A DNA stretch of 64,000 nt from Scolanthus callimorphus (Eukaryota; Cnidaria; Anthozoa; Actiniaria; Edwardsiidae): positions 25,153,355-25,217,354 of the forward strand of contig CM066921.1 of the NCBI GenBank assembly GCA_033964015.1, written 5' to 3'. Positions 12,001-24,000 of this stretch are shown here, piece by piece; position 1 is the first letter of the stretch; each line of letters opens with the position of its first letter. The notes beneath the pieces were generated by a model that saw only the letters and a list, made by a program, of their open reading frames with translations, did not search any database and was not told where the DNA came from. Made by a program: the position numbers and the translations under genes.

Positions 12001-15000
12001 AAGAAATCTGTAATCGTCTGTATGTCGCGTTAAGGTGGTGTTACACGGGACAACTTGCAACAAAAACGTTCCTCGCAACATTGTTGCGCGAAAAGTTTTT
12101 ACTGTGTAACATAAACTATGTAAATAGACAAATAGAAACACCGCCTTACAGCTCCACGTTATTAGTTTATTGGAAACAGCCATAGGCCTTTCGAACTACG
12201 TCCTCCTCAGTGGCCGACACAATATGGCAAATAACAAGCGGCAGCAATTAAAGGCACCGAGTTAAGTTGGGATCCCTGTGCGCAAGGCACAGGGATCCGC
12301 CCTGTTAAGGCCATAAGGCTCTGCGGTCCCTAGACGGTGGATCCACAGGATCTCGGACTCTAACATTTGTTCTGGGGAAACTTTACATAAAGCTAAAAAT
12401 TTAAATAGATGGTCAAACTCAGGCTCATGCATTTTAGCATGGACGTTTAGTGCAGAGTCTGTCTTGTTTCTGTGCCCTGAGATCCTTCTCCTTAAAGGTT
12501 GTGTGGTGTTCCCTACATATTGCTTATGACAGATGTTACATGTGGCTAGGTAAATAACGCAGCGTGTTGCGCATGATGCTGTACAAGGAACATGTGGCAC
12601 AAGACAACTTTTCGCGCAACATTTCACTCGGCAACATGTTGCGAGTTTTTGACTTGGCTTCAAAAACTTGCAACACAAAATGACGAATATCTGAAATGTT
12701 GTCTCGTGTAACATGTGTCCAACAACTTTCCGCGCAACATTTTTGTCTGGAAGCGAGGCAATAATGCAATTCGTCATCAACTCGAGCTAAAAGTTCGTGT
12801 ATCAGATGTTGTTGCGCTAAAAGTTGTCTCGTGTAACATGCTTGTTGCGAATGACTGGACGTCAGCAACTTTTCGCGCAACAATGTTGCGCGAAAAGTTT
12901 TTGTTGCGAGTTGTCCCGTGTAACATCACCTTTAAACAGTCTTGCACCAGAAAAAATATCATGCTTAATTTTCGATTATAGGGAAAATTCCTACGATTTC
13001 AATAATGATGATAGCAAGCTGGCCATGCCTAAGCCGCGCACAAATTTCATTAAAAAAAATCATTCAGTAATGACGGGGCGATGGCGTGGAATAATCTACC
13101 AACCCATGTGCTCTACACACTTTCGCGTTTTAAAGGGAGCTGGTCACGATACGTGCATGCTCTAGGAGCGATCATTGATTCATCAGGAAAGTAATTAGAC
13201 CATCCTATCATATAACTTTTTAAGAGTATTTAATTTCAAAAAGAATGGTCCCAAGAATTGAGAAATAGCGGGAAAATAAGGATTGTTTTCGAGGTTTTTT
13301 GCCTTCGCTGGCCATCGTTAAGGGACGACACGTCTCTGATTTGAGATGAGAATATAGCTACGCAGCTGCATGGCAGGACCACTTTAACTCTGCAGACGGT
13401 CCACACAAATTTAGGTGGATACCCATAGTTCAATGCGGTCCCAAATGGATGACATTGTGAGGAGCTGCATATATCTCTGGTATTTATGGTTACTATTAGT
13501 ATTTATGTTAAGGAGTCGGAGGACAGAAGGTACTCAAAGTGAAGAAAAGACACTGCTCTTTTAGTTGCATGCATATTTATTTGCATAAGAGTTGTTTTTA
13601 TTAAATTAACTAGCTGTGAATTTTCGATGTTTTGTGCCTTTGCATCGTCAGAAAAAAGCATTTTCACTATTTGCAGATTTTGAAGTTACACTTCATGGAT
13701 CAAAGCCTTAGTTTGTCTAAAAAAGTGATATCCCATTGTTTGTAACAGCAATCATAGATATGTCAGGCAGTTTGGAAGAAACTTTCCAAAAAATGAAGGA
13801 CCTGCAATTTTTCAAAGCTATAGGTGGTTTTCTGCCAATCACCAGCCATAGAGGTCCCTCCATCTCCACTTTTAGAATTTTTTTATAAGTGCAAAGCCTA
13901 GAGCTCCTGGCTTAATTTCAAGCTTTTTGCATGTTTTGTTGACCACATCTTGCAGCAAATGCCACGGTAGGTTCATTGAATCCATCTATAGACAGACAGT
14001 CAGCTCACTTCAAGTTATGGTCAAGAACTCACGAGTCCGCCAATTTGATCGGTTCGTTTGACTTTAAATAAGCTGAAAACTCCTCAGTTCTTTGAGGCGC
14101 TCAACTCTAGGCCGTCGTCGGGCTTAACGATACCCATCTGGCGCTTGCTATAGATGGAAAATGACTCCAAAATATCCACAAATTCAAAACAAATTTTATT
14201 TAAGCCGAGCTCACGTTCTGAATGAAGAACTTTTTCGATATTTTTAAAACAGCACTGCAAACCATGCGCCCCTAAAACTGTAGATCAGCGGTTAATTCCA
14301 TGGTAACCCCATGGAATTTGTCAGAGCCCAAAATAACTTATAGACATAAAAAAACTTAAAATAGAGGAAAATTGGCTATCCGGAAGAGTTAAAAAAGAGC
14401 ATAAACCCACTTTTCAAAGTCAGGTTCATACACGCCGAACATGTTTCACTGGAAAGTTCAATAAATATTTGTTGCTGTGTTTGTAACTTCACTTATTGGG
14501 TTTCCGCGTCTAAACAAAGTGTTTATAGCCTTTAGTGTCACGGTTACACGACCGAAGCTAAACAAGCAATATAACATGTCAAACTGCATTATTTTTCTTA
14601 GGTGTTGGTCATACGTTGGACTCCTCAAGATTGGGCAGCAGCCAATATCTTTAGGCAGTAACTGCCTTTACCCGGGAACGGTAGTGCATGAGATTCTACA
14701 CTCTTTAGATTTCTGCATGAACACACCAGGGCTGATAGAGACAAGTACGTCGAAATACACTTCGACCGCATACAAAAGGTAACATTTCCATTATGAAATC
14801 CATCCGCTTGATAATACACGAAAATACTCCAAATTTGTACTTATCTAGTACTAGCTGAAATGTTATCTTAACAAACCTAGATGAATATTTTAATCGTTTC
14901 TTGTGAATCTGACTGAATTTAAGCTTCCTACTTCCCTAAAATCGTGTAAAATCGTGACAGGTTTTTAAGAAGAGTTTGGTTCAGACTTCATTGTACCGGT

Positions 15001-18000
15001 GGGTACCATCTGCAGGTCACACACTGAAGGAAATAAAATTGTTTCTAGTGCCTCTACAGTCATGGACACCGTGTTGATACTTTCGCAGGCATGAAGTAAT
15101 GTTGACTTTGCGTAAAAAAAAAAAAAAACGAAATCAAGAGTATCGGGGCAGAAGACAGCTACTGTCGTTCGTCACATTGTTCACTGGGACGGCGAGGCAA
15201 TACATGTCAACGTCCAATATTTAATTTGTTTTTCGTAATCAAACGCATGATAACTATTCAATTATCATACTAAAAACATTTTTGTCAAAGATTGTGGCAG
15301 TTTTTCAAAATTGTGTTTACCAATTATAGAGATGACACAGAATAAGGAATCCAAACAGAAACGCAAAATTGTGCAACGTTTTGGACCAATATTTCGGTCC
15401 TTCCTCGGGATCATGCAGACTAAGGCTCACGGGACATATTCTGACACCAAAAGTTGCAATCGTCAATCGTAGTTTCCTTGAGACCCGCTAATACCTTCAT
15501 TATGGTCATCTGGTAAACGACACGTACTGAAGCTATAAAATGCATTCAAGAAGTTTTATGATCATTGTAATATGCTTTATTATGTACCTACAGCGACCTA
15601 CGCACGGTTTAGCTATCGCTAATTTTCGTTCGGAAATCGCGTCTTACCAATCAGCAGTCGCGTACGGCATTTGTCGCTACGCGATACGTCGTAAAATCGT
15701 AAAACGATACGTCCAATCCGAGGCCGCGTACGGCGGTTTTTCACTGGAGCGTAAACGCGCGCTGGCGATGTGTTTTGGCAAGAGTAACGCTGGCTTTTCC
15801 AAGACCACCGCTCTCAAATTTGTCTCAATGGAAGGCGGTCGATTTGTCAGTCACTCTAATTCTGTTAAAGATTCGTTAAAAGTCCGGAAAAAAAAGTGGA
15901 CATCAATTCAAACGTACGAGACACGAAGAACGCGAAATTCATGGGATCCTCTGGAGCTTGATCAATACATGGTGGATTTTATCCGGTCTGTAAGAAAAGG
16001 ACGGTTGCGGATACGAGCCCTGGATGTCTGAGACTTCAACATGGCGCCTTTGCTAACGCGTTCTCCTCGCTTAGAAAACGCTTGAATGAGAACTTCTGTT
16101 CACTTGATTTTTTTTAAATAGAAAACAAATTCACTAAATCGGGTGGAGAACAGACATTTTCCTTGGCGTATTATATATAAGCAAGAGTAGATTAACAAGA
16201 GACTAACTCTTGTTAATCTACTCTTGCTTATCTTTCGCACTGTCCACACCACAGTCAGAAAAGTGTTCTATTTTTAGATCTTGAATTTCGCGGCAAAAGC
16301 ATTCGAATGCTCAGGTTTGACCAATCAGAATGCAACTTGCTGTGACGTAAGCGCGGGCGTCAAGGAAGGGAAAAAGAGAGTGCTCAGTCGCTGTGCATCC
16401 GCTGCTAACCTGCCAAGACTGAAGTTTTTCTTCTTGGCAGGTTAGTAGCGGATGTATGTGGCGACATAAAATGGAAGAGAGGGAAAGTTCTAGCGAATAT
16501 GAAGTATCGAAGACTTCGTCGTCTTCTGACTGCGAGACTTTATCTCAAGAAAGTTCGGACGAGAGCGAAATTCGCAGAAAGCAAGTGAATATTGGCTCGT
16601 ATTGGCGCGAAAGTGGGAACCCTGTGGATGACGAATTTTCGCGGGAAACCTAGTTCTAAAAAGAGACACTTTTCTGACTGTGATTCGGGCGTACATAGTA
16701 AATATGGAAACTCTTGGTTATCCACTCTTGATATAAGATATCATTTTTAAGCTTATGAGGAGTAGAAAACAAATATATTTTTATTAACTATTATCAGCAA
16801 TTCTTGGGTTTCATATGACGTCACATCCGCTTTTTGGAGCCTCATTAAAAATTCAGCTGGACTATGGATGAATTGGTTTCTCATTGATTCACGGATAAAT
16901 CACATGAAGTTCGCTTCAAACAATCCGAGCAGGTAGGCAAAAATGAAAGTTTGTCAACCCGAAAACCCAGCAAAACCTCCAGGATTTACTTATTTATTCT
17001 AGGTCGACATGGACTTTTCGATTCTTTTTCCCAGTCGTGTGTATACATTTGTTTTTCATTAACTAAAATTTGGTCTGAAAGTTTTTGTTTCATTTCAAAG
17101 TAAGTTTTGTCGCTGCGTTGGAGCTGGCTGAAACACAACTTTGAAAGAGTCAAATTTGGGCGTTTTGTAAAAACATACTTTAGAAACTACAGAAATTTGT
17201 CACCTACAAATAGCTTATTGAGAATTGAATCTTGTTTATGTGGAAAATCCTTTTGCAGTATGGGGAAAACTGTATGCAACAGAGCCGGGTCGATTTCTGA
17301 GTTCAATTTGACAAAAAAAAAGCAATCAAGTACTTAACTTACCGTCTTCCAAAACTTCTGTTTCTAGGTCTTTCGTCCAGAAACAAAGAACATTAGGAGC
17401 ATATAAATGTTTCTCAACCCAATTACATATCTATTTTACATTCAATTATTTTTTTTAGCAAAATGAGTGAAAACATCAAGCATTTGAAAACCTATAATAT
17501 CGACATTCCTAAATGGAGGAATGCTCACCATGAATAATTTAACGATATTTTTGATAATAACTTCAAATTGACCTAAAAACATTCAAAAAATCTGAACTAT
17601 CAAGACTACTAGTCAGGATAAGGATTAATACATCGTTTTAGTATATTTTTATAGTATATGCCTCATTCTATTAAAGATTAATACTATGAAGGTACTTCAT
17701 CAATAAAACGAGCTGTCCGAACCAGCGAATTCACTCATAGCGTAGTGGTTAGGGTTTGGGTAAAGTAACTGGAAAGTTACAGGTTCGAACCCTGATGATT
17801 TTCATAATTCTTTTTTCATTTCTGTAGGTGAGCGCTTGTTTAGAAAAAATTCTAAGTGCCAGTGTGCATTCCTCGATTTAGGCGTGTGTTAAAATATCAG
17901 CCAGTTTTTGTAAAGTTTTACTCATACCACAGTTTAACTGGCTAAAAAAGCAAACACCGACTTTCCAATCGGTACAAATTTGTATTTACACTAGGATTTA

Positions 18001-21000
18001 AATACGAATCAGGTTCATTTATAATTGTGATTTTCTAGAAAATGTAGCTACTAAATTTGAATTTTCGCTGTGAACTTCAGAAAACTTCTTCATCTTGACC
18101 TCCAGCTGATTCAGACTGGAAGCAAAATTACGCGCAAAAGTCACGTGATTGAAACCCAAGAATTGTTACATATCCTCCTCGTGCCAGGTGGCACATAGGG
18201 CCTTCACAGCGTTCCTCCACTCCTCGACAGAGCGGAAATGACCAAAAATGAAATGTCTAACTTCGCCATATTTAAATATATAAGCTCAAAGATTCCGTAT
18301 GCAAGGAGTTTCTATCACCAAAAGCTTAATTCCAAATTTTAAGAAATTTGAAGAATATGATTTTAGATATGATCCGCTCTGTCCCACTCCTCCCGGTTTG
18401 GCGCCTTTGCCCGCACCTCTTCCCATGTCCTCCACCTCGCCTCGCCTCTCTCCCTCTGCACAGTCGTAGTTGTCTTTGATCTTCCGCGTTTCCGTCTTCC
18501 TTCTCGATCCTGTCTCAACACATGGCCTATCATCTTCCGCCGTCTCCTTTTGACTTCAATCGCTGCTCAGTGGTTCTATATTTGCTCTTTTAAGCATTAC
18601 TGATGTGGTCTTTGTAGCTAATCTTCAAAATTCATCTCAAGCATTTAAGTTGGTAAACATCAAGCATCAAAAATTATTTGTCAAAACAACTTTTCTCGAG
18701 TCGGTAAGTTCTATAAATCCGCCAGAATTAAATAGAACCACACAGTTTTGTATCAAAATGACTGAAACTTTGGTGAACTTGAAGATTGCCATTTTTTTGC
18801 CTCGTGAATTTGTAACCTAAAAAGCTCGGACTCAAAGAAAACTCGCAAATAAATTGGAACAAAAACACGTTTTGAGTGTACCTTAGGGACATTCAAGATG
18901 ATAAAAAATAACTTATATGAAGAAATATATGAAGAACTTAGCCAAACGAGAAAATCAGTTTCTGACAAATAATTATTGATTGTGTTTGAGTTAACAAATA
19001 TGTTATATTTGTTTTCTTCTTTTCAAAACCTTTAAAATGATATGAAAAACATGTACCTAGGTTGAAATGACAACTAATGAACCATTGAACGTTTTCCCAT
19101 ACCTTAACTGGTGAGTGGCCAATACACGTGATCCAAAAAATACGGTGGCCTACAAGGGACACGACTCTTTTGCACAAAGGTCTAGCTGTTATTTCTACAA
19201 ATGTAGCTCTTCCTTGATAATTTATGGACTTCTCCATACAAATGTCTCTTTACCGTAGAAATGTCTCTCTTCCGTACAAAATGTAGCCCCTCAATAGAAA
19301 ATCAGCTACTCCGTAGAAAATCAGCTCCTCCGCAGAAAATCAGCTTCTCCGTATTGTAGAAAATCACGAGCTAGAAGAGATACGAGGGACTCTTGTCGTC
19401 TTTGCCATCGGGGCTGCCTGCAGCCGGGGACCGTCATTGAAGACCTTCCCTTTTCCCGTCAATTGTCCCGTCAATTTCCAACCTTCTCAACTTAGAAAGA
19501 CGAGGTCGAGTCAGAATGAGTATTTTTGCCACTTAAAGAGAAGCATTGTTGCTTAAACTGTGGTACACAGCTAGATGAATGTGAGATGTTATTTCGTGTT
19601 ATTGTTTTTGATTTGGAAATATTCACAATTTGTCTTTGGTGCCAGGGGTCACTCGTTTCCACATAATGTCCACTCTCCATCTTGGTCTGGACTCCTCGAC
19701 AATTTGGCATCAGCTTGGCTGAAAATGGTCTGGAACCATTACGCTTATTTGTACTTTTATTCAGACTAATTAATAATAAATAATAATTTAACTTATATGC
19801 TTAATCGTCAATTAGAACATAGAAACGTTGCTTGTCATAATCATAATCTGTTTATTAGCCCTATTACAGGAAGCCTGAATTACAGGGCAGACAACGTAAT
19901 ACACGCGCATAATTATTGATAACGATACAAAATCATTTAGCCTATTTGTGCGCCCAGTAATAGGGGCTATGGTCGCTGTTCCCGACCGAAGGCCATAGCC
20001 ATGGTTACTAGCTATCGGGACGGCAATAAGTGACCTTAGAGGGCCACCGATCCTTGCCTTCCTTCCCAATGCTTGTTGTTACAAGCATTGTGCCTGCGCT
20101 GGCATAAGGTGTCTAAGTTTGCGCGCAGTAAGGCCTCATTATAAGAAAGGCGGCGAAACACTACCCGCAGGACTTTTTTTTTGGATAGACTCAACAAACT
20201 CCACTAAATAGGTCGGCAATGCCGACCAAACGGGTGAGGCATACACAAGAACTGGTCTTATTATACAGCAGTACACTCGAACGAGATCTTGTGAGGAGAG
20301 ACCACTTTTCTTTAGAGCGCGGATTGCATAAAAGCGCTTTGTGGCCTTCTTCACGATGTGGTCGCAGTCAATATTCCATGATAGATCACTGACAACTTAT
20401 AGTTGCTTGGTGTCCATATAGAACGCTATCCCAGGTAGGAAACTGCTGGTTGTGTTGTAGTGCTATTTTTCATGCACAGGTTCTAAAGAGTCAAAGAAAG
20501 CTCCTCTCCTGGGTATGAGTTATGGCAGAAATAAAGGGAGACTTAATGGGAGAACACTGTCTTTGTCTGTGAAGATACTACGGAATCCACCGTAGTGTGG
20601 AATGGGCACTAGATTTCATATCGCTACCACGCCCACTTTTGTCTGCGGTCACGCCCATTTCTCGGAAAGATTTACGGTCTGCCTCGACGTAGCGCTGCCA
20701 ACTTTCATTCATCATTCATATTTATTGCCGTGAAAGGAAATTTTTCTTTGTGGCGTTTATTCAGAACCACGAAATGGAGACGCGTTTCGAATTCAAGGTT
20801 AGGGGACCAAACGAGCGTTGCGTGAAGTTCTTTGTGAATGAACTAGACGTGAAAGCGTTAGATTTTGAAACCCTTTTGGGCCGTATTACGGATCGCTTTT
20901 CAAGTCTGGAAGGGAAAGCTGTAAACGTCAAATACCTGGACGATGTCGATTGGATTGACCTTCCTCCGGAAGACATTGAAAGTTTCATCGATATGATAGA

Positions 21001-24000
21001 GATGGCTAAGGATTCCAAAAGAGAAAACCTGAAAATAATAGAGCTAAGAGTTTGCGAACTAGCTCAAACACCGCAAAACAGGCGAGCGTCGGAAAAGCGA
21101 CTTCGAACATCACCTTCGCCTAGTCCTCTCGAGAAGGGTGAAAAACTTTCGCATGCAACTAAAAAAACTAAATCAGCAAAACGGTTGGAAACACAGTTTG
21201 CATCTACAACAGAAGAATTCAATTATGAATCTCCAACTGACGTTTTCTTCAGAAAACTCGACGCTGACAAACAAGCCATCAAGCAAGCCGTGATAAAGAA
21301 AGAAACCAACTTTTAGAACTTGAAAACAGCTTCAAGCAAGACCCGAATAACCCTGACAAGAAAAAGCCTTTATGTTCGAATTGTCATACGGCCGGACACA
21401 ATAAAACTGTATGCTCGTTTGGTTCGTGTGTTTCTGCATCTTTCTGTAAAGATATCAAGCGCCACCCGGCAGAAGACAAATACCATAAGTCATTGAAAAC
21501 AGAACTGAACGGCTTGAGGGGAAAACTAAAGCAGTTAGAGCTCGACATCAAATCCAAGCGAGAAAGCTTTACTTCAAGTCAAACTACTTTTGCCTCCAAG
21601 GTGCAAACGATGCTAATAAATAGTAACCCTGAGAAATACCTGAGACAGGCAGCATCGGGGGCAAAAGTTCCCAATTGGTTAGTAGTGACTACTGATACAA
21701 GAAAGCTAGAAAGAGCCTGCGGTGGTAGAGTTCCGTCGCCACATGAAATTCAGAGACTTATCAACGAATATGACGAGCAGTTCTTCGAACGAGAAAATAC
21801 TCCATCTAACATTGAAACTAAGAGCAATCCAGTAAGGAAGTTATGGGAGCAGAAAGGCATCGTTTTCCCAGGGAAAGGTGTTTTACCTAACTCGACTTGT
21901 ACTTCGAGTTCGACCTCGACAAAACAACTTGATGCGCCAGAACTTATAGATGAGGAACAGTACCAAATACAACTTGCTATCAACGAAAGCTTGAAAGAAC
22001 AGAGAAACAATGACAATGAATTTGGACTCTCCCTTTTGTTTGAAGCGGCAAAACTTGTAGAAGAAGGTGAATGAACATGGTAAATAACAGATGCATGCGC
22101 TGTTTGTTTTCAGAGCAGTGTAAAATTGTAAACTTGTTGTATAGACTGTTAGAAGAATACTATGGACGATGCTGTGACAATTTGTTTTACGCATAGAATG
22201 TTAAAACTGTTTTGTTGAATCCCAGCCTTCAATTTCACGTTGTGTTGAATAATCTTAATTGTTTGTCAAAATCTTTTGAGATGTGTCTGTAGAGGTAAGA
22301 CAGATTCCGCTTAATACTAAATCATTTTAATTAAAATAAAACTCGTTTGGTTGTTGAAAACTTGGAACATTACTGAATTGTTAGAGTTCCCGCTAGATCT
22401 TGATGTCAGTAGAAGAATTATTCAGAACATTTATTAGTATTTTGTGTTGAACAGCGCTTGCGAGTTGAGTTTTCTCTCTTCGTGGAATATAAGTTATGTC
22501 GCGCCCTGTTACTTATCGCCCCTGAGAAAACTGTGAAAATACTCCTCAACCAAAAGTTATCCAAAAATTATTTTAAATTGTTTTTACAGATCTATCTCTA
22601 TTTCTTAGGCCATTCATGTTTCGAATGCGTGTGTAATCTTGCCTCGATTTTCTTGTGTATATTTTTGATTGACCATGCATGAGACCAGACCGTTGGCTGT
22701 AGTTTAATTGCGGGAAGATTTGTTTACTTTTGCAGCCTCCCTTTTCAAAACTCTTTGTCGAACCACCCATTATCTATGTTATCAAGCTTGTACAAGCTAA
22801 TGGAAATGAACACAGAGTTACTAAACCTTTTTCTCTAGGCTTTTAAAACATGCTTTAATTTTCATAACAACAGAGCCCACTAAGAACAGATCATAAGGTG
22901 TGGGAAGGCAGTTAGTTTAATACCGTGTATTGCGCGCGCTTTATCCCGTTGAATCCTTCTAACTAAGCTTCTAATCGATGTAGCCAGTGTACCTAAAAAA
23001 ACCTTGCATGTCATGGGGGTGATTTCTTGTAGTGCTTGTAGCACGGCCACTTGCAAGTCGTTTCTCAAGAGATTTCGATATTCAAACCTTCTGAGAATTG
23101 TTTTAAGTTTGTTAAAGACATTTTCAGCTGGATTTAGCTCAGGTGAATATTTAGGCAGGTAAACCAGAGCACATCCAATATCGTCCAGCCACCCACCAAG
23201 TGCTTGTCCGGCCCTAAAATGGTGAATAGAGGCATTATCCATAATGATATGATCTCCGTATGAATATGGTGGCCGTCCATCCGGCAACAATACGTTTTTC
23301 GACTCCTCAAAAAAGTTGAGAAATGTTAATGAATTGCTTGAGCCGCAGACAGTATTAGCGTAGATTACACCATCAAGTCCACACATCAAACTGAGGGTAA
23401 TATTAGGAGAGTTCATATTTCTCATGATCTCAACTGCTGGAGTTCCCAGTTCACTGTGCCCGTATCTTGGGTTCCCAACATCGGGCAATTTTATTCCGCT
23501 TTCATCGAAAAACTTCAGTTTGTATGGATCAACCGAATAAATATAGTCTATGTATTCCTGGCAATAGTTAACATTATCTGCTGTGAATTTTTCAGCGAGG
23601 GGTCGTGTCATTTTCTTCCATGTCCATTTGCGATCGGTCAAATGATTCTGAACAGCCCTACGAATTGCGGTAAACGACGTTCCGCCAGCGACATTGCAGA
23701 ACTGATTCACATTTCTATACAGCTCTCCGGTTGTTATAGAGGCTCTGCTCGTCTTCAAAAAGCGTATAAAATCTAAGTCATGTTGCTGTAGATGCTTTAC
23801 ACCAGAGCTGTAGCGCCGCTCAGCGAGATTTCTTGTTTCGATGAAAGAGTTCCACGTTTTCTTCGCGGTATCGTACTTGATCTTGTATTTTCTAGCAACT
23901 TCTGAAAAACTTCCTGCAAAGAATCCAGTGGCAATATCACCACCTTCCTCTACTATATCTTGAATGATATTACTCTTTATATCCTCAGATAAGGCTTTTC

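Noticed and set aside
12536..12981. Cys/Thr-rich overlapping ORFs
   Set aside because: Arise from the GCGCGAAAAG/TGTTACACGAGAC motif array of the MITE.
14477..14782. 101-codon ORF taken as a whole
   Set aside because: The real exon starts at 14602 after a splice acceptor; upstream codons are intron and the C-terminal part is out of frame after the one-base loss.
21285..21320. Programmed -1 frameshift in the PB1 gene
   Set aside because: No heptameric slippery site in the right register; a missing A in a homopolymer explains it better.
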